From Pseudomonadota bacterium (GTDB taxonomy: Bacteria; Pseudomonadota; Alphaproteobacteria; Micavibrionales; Micavibrionaceae): a stretch of DNA of 13,405 bases. The DNA lies in assembly GCA_016198545.1 (NCBI GenBank), contig JACQIJ010000234.1, forward strand, positions 1-13,405, written 5' to 3'. The notes beneath the pieces were generated by a model. That model searched no databases. It was not told where the DNA came from and was given only the letters and a program-made list of their open reading frames with translations. The translations under genes and the position numbers were made by a program. Shown here one piece after another: positions 1 to 6,997 of the stretch. Each line of letters begins with the position of its first letter. Position 1 is the stretch's first letter.

Positions 1-210
1 AAATACATCAGAGGCGAAGCTCTGAACAGTCTTTTCCGGCAGCGTTCATCGCTATCATTTGGCTCCGCTACCGGGGAACAGGGACGGACCTACGTTCAGA
101 AGCTGAAAAATAATTTTATGACAACTGGAGCTGTGGCGGTTCAGGCCGAATCCAGCGATGATGGGATGCCTGCCCTTTTCTGCTGGGTGTTGGAACCGGG
201 CTACTGCTAG
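1..210 (+). CDS. 3' end of an unrecognised protein (5' truncated by window edge)
   Basis: Frame 1 is open from the first base to a TAG at 208-210, giving the last 69 residues of a protein whose start lies outside the window. The fragment begins KYIRGEALNSLF and ends FCWVLEPGYC. I recognise no domain in it. It is mostly polar, has no membrane segment, and contains two cysteines near its C-terminus, one of them the last residue. That it is a real gene end is supported by the uninterrupted frame and by a strong Rho-independent terminator that begins 22 nt after the stop and points the right way. The next gene converges on it from the other strand. Function is unknown. Confidence 0.6.
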   Translation, partial: KYIRGEALNSLFRQRSSLSFGSATGEQGRTYVQKLKNNFMTTGAVAVQAESSDDGMPALFCWVLEPGYC

Positions 211-231
211 GGAAGGATCCGGAAGTATTTG

Positions 232-263
232 AAAAAGCGCTGCCGTTGCGGGCGGCGCTTTTT
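232..263. terminator. Bidirectional Rho-independent terminator
   Basis: A 13-bp inverted repeat, AAAAAGCGCTGCC at 232-244 and GGCGGCGCTTTTT at 251-263, encloses a 6-nt loop (GTTGCG). The only imperfect pair is a T/G wobble. The GC-rich core is flanked by an A run on one side and a T run on the other, so it can end transcripts from either strand. It serves the + strand gene ending at 210 and the minus-strand tsaC ending at 271, which converge here. Confidence 0.88.
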
Positions 264-270
264 ATGTTTT

Positions 271-1254
271 TCAGGAGCGCCGCGCCGCGCGCCGCAGGCG
301 GTCGTTGATGGCGATGCCAAGTCCTTGTTCCGGTATATTCATCACGGCGATGGATTTATGGTCCGGCCTGTCGAGTTCATGAAGCATGCGGAAGAGGTTG
401 GCTGCCGCTTCGTTCAGGTCGCCTGTTTCGCTGAGATTGCGGCGCGATTCATCCGGCAGGTCCTTCGCCGCCCCGCCGCCGCGTATGCCCATGAATTTTT
501 CCGATCCGAACGCAAGCAGCGCTTCGCCGGGGATCAGGTCCACCGCGCTCAGGCGCAAGGGGATGGACGGCGCGTAGTGGCGCAGCAATTGTCCCGGAGA
601 TTTGGGTTTTTCATGGTTGCCTGCGTCGATGTCTATACCGCCCAGAACCGGCGCGAGGTCTTCTGCCGTTACCGCGCCTGGGCGCAGAATGGCAGGTTTC
701 GAGCCGCTTAAATCGAGAACCGTCGATTCAAGGCCGATTGCGCACGGGCCGGAAGCCAGAACCATGTCGATTTCATCGCCGAAGCTTTGCGCCACGTAGG
801 CGGGCGTTGTTGCGCTGACCGTCCCGGATTTATTGGCGCTTGGCGCGGCCAGCGGGAAGCCGCATTCCTTCAGAAGTTTTTGCGCGACCGCGTGCGCAGG
901 TGCGCGCACGGCCAGCGTCGGGAGGCCTGCGCTGCAAAGTCCGGATACGGGGCAGCCATCCCGCCGCGGCAATATCAGGGTCAGCGGCCCCGGCCAGAAC
1001 CGTGCCGCAACAGCCCGCGCGCGATCGTCCATTTCGACGAGTTTTTCCGCTGCCTGTGCATCGGCGACGTGAACGATGACGGGGTTGAAGGACGGGCGGC
1101 CCTTGATTTCAAAAATGCGGGCAACCGCGCGCTCGTCAAACGCATTCGCGCCGATCCCGTAGACGGTTTCCGTCGGAAAGGCGACCAGATGCCCGCCGCG
1201 CAGCAGCGCGGCGGCTTCACGGATGGACTCGTCTGTTACGGCCTTCACTGGCAT
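271..1254 (-). CDS. tsaC: L-threonylcarbamoyladenylate synthase, two-domain Sua5 type
   Basis: This cytosolic enzyme makes threonylcarbamoyl-AMP from threonine, bicarbonate and ATP, the first step of the universal t6A37 tRNA modification; TsaB, TsaD and TsaE complete it. At 327 residues it is the long Sua5 form rather than the roughly 190-residue TsaC form. The YrdC-like domain spans about residues 8-200 and has PTETVYG (27-33), KGR (51-53), SANKSG (139-144) and ESTVLDL (176-182). The linker SPGQLLRHYAP (219-229) is characteristic of Sua5, and a C-terminal Sua5 domain follows. The ATG sits inside the 3' end of anmK, with a 38-nt overlap, so the two genes are probably co-transcribed and translationally coupled. 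The stop lies 7 nt from the shared terminator. Because of its length, sua5 would be an equally good name. Confidence 0.95.
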   Translation of the reverse strand: MPVKAVTDESIREAAALLRGGHLVAFPTETVYGIGANAFDERAVARIFEIKGRPSFNPVIVHVADAQAAEKLVEMDDRARAVAARFWPGPLTLILPRRDGCPVSGLCSAGLPTLAVRAPAHAVAQKLLKECGFPLAAPSANKSGTVSATTPAYVAQSFGDEIDMVLASGPCAIGLESTVLDLSGSKPAILRPGAVTAEDLAPVLGGIDIDAGNHEKPKSPGQLLRHYAPSIPLRLSAVDLIPGEALLAFGSEKFMGIRGGGAAKDLPDESRRNLSETGDLNEAAANLFRMLHELDRPDHKSIAVMNIPEQGLGIAINDRLRRAARRS

Positions 1255-2332
1255 GAAAAACGCCTCCGGTCTGGGGTTTAGAGACTCCCGTCGTCGTTGG
1301 CAAGCTTAAAGGCAGCCCCCGCGCTGAACGCACGGCCAGCCACCCGAACCCTTCCGCCTCAAGGGCGTCCCCGTTCCAGCCCAGATCCTCGACCGGCGCA
1401 ACCGGAACCTTGAGCGCGGCACGCAGGTTATCCATGAGCAGAGCATTGTGCCGCCCGCCGCCCGCAACATGCCATGCTTTCGGCGCCGCCGGCATATGGT
1501 CGAGCGCTTTGCGGACGGCTTCCGCCGTAAAAGCCGTCAGGGTCGCCGCGCCGTCGGCCGCGCGCGATCCGGCTATATGGCCGGTATCCCACGCATTCCG
1601 GTCGAGCGACTTGGGCGGCTTTCTGGCAAAAAACGGATGTGAAAGCCATTCGCCTATGATGTTGCCGTTTGCGCTTCCCTGCCGCGCGAGCATGCCGTTT
1701 TCATCGCATTCGCGCCCTAAATGCTTCCGGACCCAGTCATCGATAAGCGCATTGCCGGGACCGGTGTCGAAAGCGAGGAGGGACTCGTCAGCGCCAATAT
1801 AGGTTACATTGGCGACGCCGCCTATATTTAGAATGGCGGCGGGCTTTTCCATCCCGGCGGCGAGCGCGGCGTGGTAAAGCGGGATGAGAGGTGCGCCCTG
1901 TCCGCCCGCCTTGATGTCTGCGGCGCGGAAATCGTTCACGACATCGATGCCGGTCAGGCGCGCCAGCATAGCGCCGCTTCCTATCTGCCAGGTGAAACCG
2001 TTTGCGGGATCGTGAAGGATCGTCTGTCCGTGAAAGCCTATCAGGTCTATATCCTGCGGCTGACGCCCCGCCTTTGAAAGAAGCCAGTCCACCGCAGCTG
2101 CATGGGCGCGGGTTATTTCTATTTCCACGCGCGCCACGAACCCGTCTTCATCCGTTCGCCGCCCGAGGCAGCCCCGGATCATGCCTTGCGTTTCCTCATC
2201 ATAGGGAATGGTGACGAAATCGATTCTTTCAATGCGGCTTTCGCCGTCGGCGCGAATCAGCGCAGCGTCTACCCCGTCCAGCGACGTGCCGGACATAAGG
2301 CCGATAACGGTATAGACTTTATTCCTTTCCAT
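1217..2332 (-). CDS. anmK: Anhydro-N-acetylmuramic acid kinase
   Basis: AnmK phosphorylates 1,6-anhydro-MurNAc and opens its anhydro ring, giving MurNAc-6-phosphate in cytosolic peptidoglycan recycling. The 371-residue protein has the expected family length. Visible motifs are the N-terminal phosphate-binding GLMSGTSLDGVD (11-22), FHGQTI (100-105), NDFRAADIKAGGQGAPL (133-149), LNIGGVANVT (168-177) and FDTGPGNALIDDW (188-200), which carries the presumed catalytic Asp. The C-terminal LPTTTG followed by TGGVFH is also typical, so the long overlap with tsaC is genuine and not a read-through artefact. The ATG at 2332 is the only sensible start, since MSGTSLDG lies just 13 residues in. No Shine-Dalgarno sequence precedes it, and a TATATT lies 8 nt upstream, which suggests a leaderless or nearly leaderless mRNA. 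It is divergent from tyrS. Confidence 0.96.
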   Translation of the reverse strand: MERNKVYTVIGLMSGTSLDGVDAALIRADGESRIERIDFVTIPYDEETQGMIRGCLGRRTDEDGFVARVEIEITRAHAAAVDWLLSKAGRQPQDIDLIGFHGQTILHDPANGFTWQIGSGAMLARLTGIDVVNDFRAADIKAGGQGAPLIPLYHAALAAGMEKPAAILNIGGVANVTYIGADESLLAFDTGPGNALIDDWVRKHLGRECDENGMLARQGSANGNIIGEWLSHPFFARKPPKSLDRNAWDTGHIAGSRAADGAATLTAFTAEAVRKALDHMPAAPKAWHVAGGGRHNALLMDNLRAALKVPVAPVEDLGWNGDALEAEGFGWLAVRSARGLPLSLPTTTGVSKPQTGGVFHASEGRNRRVHP

Positions 2333-2347
2333 GCGTAAAAATATACC
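2333..2347. promoter_or_regulatory. 15-nt divergent anmK/tyrS start region
   Basis: Only 15 nt (GCGTAAAAATATACC) separate the ATG of anmK on the minus strand from the ATG of tyrS on the plus strand. The stretch is AT-rich and read on the minus strand holds TATATT, a plausible -10 box ending just before the anmK start. Neither gene has a recognisable ribosome binding site. Each promoter must lie partly within the other gene's coding sequence, or one or both mRNAs are leaderless. Both start codons are fixed by conserved N-terminal protein sequence, so the tight spacing is real. The promoter call itself is inference. Confidence 0.4.
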
Positions 2348-3580
2348 ATGAAATACAAATCCGAATTCCTGAATATCCTAGACCAGCGTGGGTTCATACA
2401 CCAGTGCAGCGATTTCGAGGGGCTGGACGCAAAACTGTGCGAAGGGCCGCAAAGCGCCTATATTGGCTTTGATGCGACGGCGCAAAGCCTTCATGTCGGC
2501 AATCTGACCGGCATCATGATGCTGCGCTGGTTCCAGCAATGCGGGCATAAGCCGATTACGCTGATGGGCGGCGGCACGTCGAAAATCGGCGATCCGTCCT
2601 TCAAGGACGAGCAGCGAAAATTGCTGGATGATGCGACGATTGAAACGAATATCGAGCATATCAAGAAAACCTGTTTCACGCAGTTTTTGAAATACGGCGA
2701 CGGCAAAACCGACGCGCTGATGGTCAATAACAACGATTGGCTGGCGGATCTGAAATATCTTGATTTCTTGCGCGATTACGGACGGCATTTCACCGTCAAC
2801 CGGATGCTGTCGTTCGATTCGGTAAAAATGCGGCTGGAACGCGAAAGCCCGCTGTCGCTGCTCGAATTCAACTACATGGTGATGCAGGGATATGATTTCG
2901 TCGAACTGCACCGCCGTTACGGCACAATTTTGCAAATGGGCGGCAGCGATCAATGGGGCAATATCGTCAACGGTGTCGACCTTGCGCACAAGAGCGACCG
3001 CGCGCAGCTGTTCGCCCTGACCGCGCCCCTGCTGACAACGCCGGACGGGAAAAAGATGGGGAAGACCGAAAGCGGCGCGGTATGGCTGAACGCGGCGATG
3101 CTGTCCCCGTATGATTATTACCAGTACTGGCGCAACGCGGATGATGCGATGGTCGGAACATTGCTGCGGCGTTTTACCGTTCTGAAAATCGATGAAATCG
3201 GCCGGCTGGAAAAATTGCAGGGGCAGGAGATCAACGAGGCGAAGAAAGCTCTCGCTTTCGAGGCGACAAGGCTGTGCCACGGCGCAGCGGCCGCGCACGA
3301 AGCGCAAGCCACGGCGCAGAAAGTGTTCGAGCAGGGCGGCATCGGCGGGGATTTGCCCGTGATAGAAACCGGCAGCGGCGCGGAGCTTCTGGACATTATA
3401 GTCGGCTTGAAGATGGCGGCCTCGAAGGGCGCGGCGCGCAAACTGATAGAGCAGGGTGGAGTAAAAATCGATAACGCACCCGTAAACGATATAAAGTACG
3501 CCGTCAGCGCTCCGCCGGGCACGGAACTGAAATTGTCCGTCGGCAAAAAAAGCCATGCATTGGTGCGCGTTAAAAAATAG
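2348..3580 (+). CDS. tyrS: Tyrosyl-tRNA synthetase
   Basis: TyrS is a class I aminoacyl-tRNA synthetase that charges tRNA-Tyr with tyrosine in the cytosol. The 410-residue length fits the bacterial enzyme. The Rossmann catalytic domain shows YIGFDATAQSLHVGN, ending in the HIGH-equivalent HVGN (49-52). MQGYDFVEL (179-187) and GGSDQWGNI (198-206) line the tyrosine pocket. The KMSKS-equivalent is KMGKT (236-240). A C-terminal S4-like RNA-binding domain occupies about residues 345-410 (ARKLIEQGGVKID). The N-terminus, with RGFIHQCSD early, supports this ATG. There is no clear Shine-Dalgarno sequence, and the start lies 15 nt from divergent anmK. The 3' end meets the convergent gene at 3599 with an 18-nt gap and no obvious hairpin. 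Confidence 0.97.
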   Translation: MKYKSEFLNILDQRGFIHQCSDFEGLDAKLCEGPQSAYIGFDATAQSLHVGNLTGIMMLRWFQQCGHKPITLMGGGTSKIGDPSFKDEQRKLLDDATIETNIEHIKKTCFTQFLKYGDGKTDALMVNNNDWLADLKYLDFLRDYGRHFTVNRMLSFDSVKMRLERESPLSLLEFNYMVMQGYDFVELHRRYGTILQMGGSDQWGNIVNGVDLAHKSDRAQLFALTAPLLTTPDGKKMGKTESGAVWLNAAMLSPYDYYQYWRNADDAMVGTLLRRFTVLKIDEIGRLEKLQGQEINEAKKALAFEATRLCHGAAAAHEAQATAQKVFEQGGIGGDLPVIETGSGAELLDIIVGLKMAASKGAARKLIEQGGVKIDNAPVNDIKYAVSAPPGTELKLSVGKKSHALVRVKK

Positions 3581-3598
3581 AATGAACCGCCGGTAAAA

Positions 3599-4306
3599 TC
3601 AGCGCGTTATGGCTGCCCGGCAATCGCTAAGCTGGTTCCTGAACAGACCATCGGCATATTCCATGTCGGCGACGGGGTTCCGGCTGAAGGATTCAGCCAT
3701 GCCCCGCCCCGTGCATTCGCATATTTTGTTCAGGATTTCGTCTGAAAAATTCTGCAGGTACATCAGTTCATAGCAGCGATCAAACCCGTTTCCCGCAATG
3801 GCGGGCGTAAAGACGCATTCGCCGTAATTCATATCCGTTATAAGGTTGAAGAAATTTACATCGGGACCCGATTTTATGCGCGCCTCCATGAATTTCAGCG
3901 CAAAGCACGAGCATTCATAGAAACGCGGCAGCATGAAATTCTGGTTGCAGTGGGTAAAGGCCTGCTCGGATTCATTCATCAATTCCATCTGAATTGCGGG
4001 AGGCAGCCCAGCCAGCAGATCTTCAGCTCTGGGCGGGCCCGGAGTTTCCTCGATTTTAAGGTCTTTAAGGCGGCCTTTTTCTTCCTTATCAGGCTTTTTT
4101 TCCGTTTCAACGACCTGTCCGGGGAGCGGCGGTTCTTCCGGTTTAGGAAGATTGAGAATGAATTCCTCGTCATTCTGTGGCGGGCTTTCGGGGATGACGA
4201 GATCCAGAGTTTTTTCTTCCTGCGCCAGCGCAAAATAGCCACCGCCCGCCCATGCAAAAAAAACAAGGACGGCAAAAAAAACGGCATGTCCGGACAGCAG
4301 GCGCAT
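3599..4306 (-). CDS. Secreted Cys-rich protein of unknown function
   Basis: I do not recognise a family. The 235-residue product begins with a signal peptide: a short basic start (MRLL), a hydrophobic stretch at about 8-28, and a likely signal peptidase I site after ALA (26-28). Residues about 30-95 are rich in Pro, Glu and Lys and look disordered, like a periplasmic linker. The C-terminal part (about 100-235) looks folded and carries eight cysteines at 120, 132, 134, 164, 178, 196, 198 and 229, including CSC and CEC pairs. An even number in an exported domain suggests four disulfides. The start is supported by the signal peptide, although the ribosome binding site is weak. It lies downstream of the HTH gene, beyond a terminator, so it probably has its own promoter. 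A periplasmic or envelope location is inferred. Confidence 0.8.
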   Translation of the reverse strand: MRLLSGHAVFFAVLVFFAWAGGGYFALAQEEKTLDLVIPESPPQNDEEFILNLPKPEEPPLPGQVVETEKKPDKEEKGRLKDLKIEETPGPPRAEDLLAGLPPAIQMELMNESEQAFTHCNQNFMLPRFYECSCFALKFMEARIKSGPDVNFFNLITDMNYGECVFTPAIAGNGFDRCYELMYLQNFSDEILNKICECTGRGMAESFSRNPVADMEYADGLFRNQLSDCRAAITR

Positions 4307-4356
4307 TCTATGTCCATGATAACATACAGTCCCCAGGCGGCCTAATGCGGCAACAA

Positions 4357-4386
4357 AAAGACCGGAACATGGCTGGTCCGGCCTTT
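4357..4386 (-). terminator. Rho-independent terminator after the HTH/coiled-coil gene
   Basis: Read on the minus strand, AAAGGCCGGA (4386-4377) pairs with TCCGGTCTTT (4366-4357) across a 10-nt loop, with one G-U wobble. The run of T residues at the end (4359-4355) makes a typical terminator. It lies about 28 nt past the stop of the gene ending at 4414 and separates that gene from the Cys-rich gene. Confidence 0.75.
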
Positions 4387-4392
4387 GTCTTC

Positions 4393-4410
4393 CGTCGATA
4401 AAAATCGACG
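4393..4410. repeat. Perfect 7-bp hairpin just past the HTH gene stop
   Basis: CGTCGAT (4393-4399) and ATCGACG (4404-4410) form a perfect inverted repeat around AAAA. It sits between the stop codon at 4414 and the terminator at 4357-4386. It has no T run of its own, so it may protect the mRNA 3' end, strengthen termination in tandem, or be a protein binding site. Function is not shown. Confidence 0.45.
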
Positions 4411-4413
4411 TCT

Positions 4414-5055
4414 TCAGGCGCTGGCGCGCTCCCGGCTTTCATCCCCGGAGGAGGATGCGGGGGGCGCCTGGTCCTGCGCGCCGTTGCCGCGGATTTTATG
4501 CCACAGGCCCTGTATATCAAGGGATACTTCCTGCCTGATTTTTGAAAGAGCGCCCGGCTGGCGGTTTTCATTGACCGTCTTCGCGCTGCCGCCTTTCATC
4601 CGGCGTTCCAGTTCCTGCTGGCGGCGGATTTTCGCGCGGCGTTCGCGCTCTTTCAGTTCTTCCTTCAGTTCTTCCGCCTGTTTCTGGCTGTACTGGCTGG
4701 TCAGAAGAACCTGCTGTGCCTGTTTTTGCCACTGGTCGCGCTGTTCCTTAATATCCTCCATGCTGTCTTTCGCCGTTTCCAGCTGTTCCTCCAGCATGCG
4801 AACACGCATCTTCAGCCGCTCCATTTCCAGCGTCTGCGCCGCTTTTTCCAGTTCCGCTTCGACGACGGCCTGATCGCGGCGTTCGGCGTCCTGCGGCATC
4901 AGGCCGAAAGCGCGGTCAAGTTCGGCGACGTCGATGACGCGCCGTCCGTTATTGTCGACCTCATAGGACAGTTTGCCGCTTTTCATTGCGCGCTGTATCG
5001 TCGATTTCGAGCGGCCCGTCAGTTCCGCTGCGCGTTGCGCCCCTACCTTTGCCAT
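4414..5055 (-). CDS. Small HTH DNA-binding protein with long coiled coil
   Basis: The 213-residue protein has three parts. Residues about 3-50 look like a MerR/excisionase-type winged helix-turn-helix: GAQRAAELTGRSKSTIQRAM is a helix pair ending in a recognition helix, followed by a wing-like YEVDNNGRRVIDV and ELDRAFG. Residues about 60-155 are almost entirely charged or Gln-rich helix with heptad-like spacing, a probable dimerising coiled coil. The tail is Ser- and Pro-rich and polar, with no membrane segment. A good Shine-Dalgarno sequence (AAGGAGAG) precedes the ATG. Similar HTH-plus-coiled-coil proteins occur on plasmids, in phages and in alphaproteobacterial chromosomes, where they are poorly characterised. 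A DNA-binding or regulatory role is inferred. It follows the SapC gene by 94 nt across a terminator, so it has its own promoter or depends on read-through. Confidence 0.82.
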   Translation of the reverse strand: MAKVGAQRAAELTGRSKSTIQRAMKSGKLSYEVDNNGRRVIDVAELDRAFGLMPQDAERRDQAVVEAELEKAAQTLEMERLKMRVRMLEEQLETAKDSMEDIKEQRDQWQKQAQQVLLTSQYSQKQAEELKEELKERERRAKIRRQQELERRMKGGSAKTVNENRQPGALSKIRQEVSLDIQGLWHKIRGNGAQDQAPPASSSGDESRERASA

Positions 5056-5089
5056 GCTTTTCTCTCCTTTTCAAAGTTTAAAACGCCGC

Positions 5090-5111
5090 AAAAGCCGGAA
5101 AGCCTCCCGGC
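5090..5111 (-). terminator. Rho-independent terminator after the SapC-family gene
   Basis: On the minus strand GCCGGGA (5111-5105) pairs with TTCCGGC (5100-5094) around a GGCT loop with one G-U wobble, followed by TTTT (5093-5090). It lies 39 nt past the stop at 5150 and upstream of the next gene's ribosome binding site. The T run is short, so partial read-through into the HTH gene is possible. Confidence 0.6.
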
Positions 5112-5149
5112 CGGTGCAAAAAATAAAAAGAAACTCTTCAGTTGCGGGT

Positions 5150-5953
5150 CTACTTCTTCTTTTTGCCCGCGTCCGCGCTCTCGATCCGCTGCCTCAGCAT
5201 GCGGGTCAGGCGCTGCCATTGCGCGCCTGAAAACAGGTGCGCGTATAGAAAGGGCAGCCAGCCGCGGCGGCGCCATTCCATGAAATCTTCGTCGGCCAGT
5301 CCGGCCAGTTTTTGCTCATCGACGATGCGGAATCCGGCGAAGTTTATTTTTTTCCCGCCGCCGATATTGATTTCCGCCTGACGGTCGACAAGAAGGCCGC
5401 TATTGGCCAGCGCCTTGCTGAACTCCAGCGTCTGCTGCGCGGCGGCGTGGTATGATTTGCAGAATTCCAGCGCATTTTGCGCCAGCTGCGACGGTTTGCC
5501 GTCCTTTTCAAAAAATTTCTGATCGCTCTTTTCGTCTACGAAATTGTCGTTCATGTCCACGCATAGTGTAAGCCTGTCGTTGCCGGGCATTTCCGAGAAT
5601 ATAAACGGATAGCGGCGGATATAGGCGGGGATATAGCAGTCGTCTTCCCATTCGCCGTTTTCGCCGATGAACAGGTTTTCATTGTCGCGCAGGCCCAGCA
5701 GCGCCACGGGGGTCGCATTGCCGTCCGGCGAAAAGGCTATCGGGTAGAAATGACAGATCTGCGGCATCTCGATCATATTGACCGGGACGGCGTTGACCTT
5801 GTCCGTAAAGCCCAGGCCGAAATTCTTTTTCAGGCCAAGTTTTGCGTGTCTGGCGGCGTCAAGCGGCAGAGGTTTGGAATAGAAAAGGGGAAGCGCGCTT
5901 CCCGCGCCGTTGCCTTCGTTTTTCGATTCTGTTGCGGCCTGTTTTTTCGCCAT
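5150..5953 (-). CDS. sapC: SapC family protein
   Basis: This resembles the SapC family, named after an S-layer-associated gene and common in alphaproteobacteria; its biochemical role is not settled. The family core spans about residues 56-120: VPVNMIEM, then CHFYPIAFSPDG, LGLRDNENLF and YIPAYIRRYPF. A C-terminal motif (RRRGWLPFLYAHLFS, about 226-240) is also typical. I chose the ATG at 5953 (267 aa, MAKKQAATES) over an upstream one at 6022 because AAGGAT lies at a normal distance before it and the extra 23 residues do not look like the family. The tail ends in GKKKK. No signal peptide is visible, so the protein is probably cytosolic or exported by another route. No S-layer or type I export gene lies nearby in this window. 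Confidence 0.88.
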   Translation of the reverse strand: MAKKQAATESKNEGNGAGSALPLFYSKPLPLDAARHAKLGLKKNFGLGFTDKVNAVPVNMIEMPQICHFYPIAFSPDGNATPVALLGLRDNENLFIGENGEWEDDCYIPAYIRRYPFIFSEMPGNDRLTLCVDMNDNFVDEKSDQKFFEKDGKPSQLAQNALEFCKSYHAAAQQTLEFSKALANSGLLVDRQAEINIGGGKKINFAGFRIVDEQKLAGLADEDFMEWRRRGWLPFLYAHLFSGAQWQRLTRMLRQRIESADAGKKKK

Positions 5954-6032
5954 GACAAATATCCTTCGCCCGTCTGTTATTACAACACCATGACTTTTAC
6001 CGGAGTTTACACCGATAAACAAGCAGAGTTAC

Positions 6033-6968
6033 TTAATTATTGGCAAACTTTTTAAGTTCTGGAAAAGCTTTTATCCCCAACTTTATGTCTCCAAAAGCAA
6101 TATGGGCCGGCATTTTCTCCCGCGCGGGCTGACGGAATGAAAGCGGCATACCGTCGGATAGCTGAACCGTAATGCCCCCGGCATTGCGCAAAATGAGGTC
6201 ATCCGCCGCATTGTCCCAGATATAGCCGCTCGTACGGGTCAGGCGCGTTTCGGGCGTCGGGCCCGGTTTTCCGGTGTTTACATGCAGGTCGGCCAGTCCG
6301 TCCGCCACCTGCATGGTGCGTGGCAGGCCCGGTTCGGCGTCCGGGGCTTCCGGCAGGTTCAGTCCGCGGAATATCGACAAATTGCCGCTGTTTTCCTTGT
6401 AGAACCCGATATCCGCATGTTTGGCGTTGAAGAGGGTTCTGAGATATCCCTTTTCGCCGGCGGATCCCGCTTGCCTTGTTTGCATGATGACCGGGGCGAG
6501 CGTCCCATCCTGTCTGAAAGCGGCGCCGCCCGCGATGCCGAAATAGGACATATCCTGAACGGGGCTGAATATGACAGCCAGAACAGGCGCATAGTTATCC
6601 ATGAGCGCAATCCGGACGCAAAATCCGTCCGTCCGGTCAAGAAATTCATTCGTTCCATCCAGCGGATCAACGGCCCAGTAAAGACCGGCGTCGTCTTCAG
6701 GCAATGTGTCGTTTTCCTCTGTCACGACGGTGATGCCGGGCGTCAGGGCGGCCAGGCGCGTTTCTATCAGCGCCCCAGAAGCGTGGTCGGCGACCGTAAC
6801 GGGGCTGTCGTCGTCTTTTATCTGCGTATTGACGATCTCCGGGCGCGTTTCCGCCGCCGCGTAAAAATGCATAATGATGCCGCCCGCAACGCGGGCGATC
6901 CGCCGGACTTCCGGCAGGAGGCGGGGCAATGTTTTTCCATCGGTCTGCATGGCCATAAAAATTTCCAT
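6033..6968 (-). CDS. Inositol monophosphatase family enzyme (HisN/CysQ-like)
   Basis: This Mg-dependent, Li-sensitive-type phosphatase family acts on inositol phosphate, histidinol phosphate or PAP. The metal-binding signature is complete: SPVTVAD (55-61), TEEND (83-87), DPLDGTNEF (101-109) and WDNAADDLIL (251-260). The length of 311 residues is slightly above the usual 260-270, with an extra segment around 165-215. It lacks the CysQ hallmark GSSLK...KADLYPR seen in the other paralogue at 11225-12052, so I do not assign it to PAP. The substrate may be a sugar, inositol or histidinol phosphate. Three in-frame ATGs occur at the start (residues 1, 5 and 7). A GGAA lies 6 nt before the second, and a candidate -10 box abuts the first, so translation may begin at 6956 or 6950. 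It is divergent from ugd. Confidence 0.88.
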   Translation of the reverse strand: MEIFMAMQTDGKTLPRLLPEVRRIARVAGGIIMHFYAAAETRPEIVNTQIKDDDSPVTVADHASGALIETRLAALTPGITVVTEENDTLPEDDAGLYWAVDPLDGTNEFLDRTDGFCVRIALMDNYAPVLAVIFSPVQDMSYFGIAGGAAFRQDGTLAPVIMQTRQAGSAGEKGYLRTLFNAKHADIGFYKENSGNLSIFRGLNLPEAPDAEPGLPRTMQVADGLADLHVNTGKPGPTPETRLTRTSGYIWDNAADDLILRNAGGITVQLSDGMPLSFRQPAREKMPAHIAFGDIKLGIKAFPELKKFANN

Positions 6969-6997
6969 ATCATATGCAATTGGTGCGCCAAAGTAAA
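6969..6997 (-). promoter_or_regulatory. Candidate promoter for the phosphatase gene
   Basis: On the minus strand TTTACT (6997-6992) and TATGAT (6974-6969) are separated by 17 nt. Each matches the sigma-70 consensus in most positions. The -10 box ends exactly at the first ATG of the phosphatase gene, so if it is used the transcript would start inside the annotated 5' end, favouring the second or third ATG. It overlaps the ugd promoter. This is motif evidence only. Confidence 0.4.

Noticed and set aside
229..711. 160-residue plus-strand frame starting inside the terminator
   Set aside because: It begins in the terminator hairpin and runs antisense to tsaC with an Arg-rich translation.
2378..3556. 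392-residue open frame on the minus strand opposite tyrS
   Set aside because: Antisense to tyrS, which has all its catalytic motifs. The translation is rich in Arg, Gln and His with no domain signature.
6000..6018. Weak hairpin GTTTA/TAAAC between the phosphatase and SapC genes
   Set aside because: The stem is only 5 AT-rich pairs and no T run follows, so it is not a convincing terminator.
5954..6022. Longer N-terminus for the SapC-family protein from 6022
   Set aside because: The ATG at 5953 has a well-placed AAGGAT; the upstream extension is not family-like.
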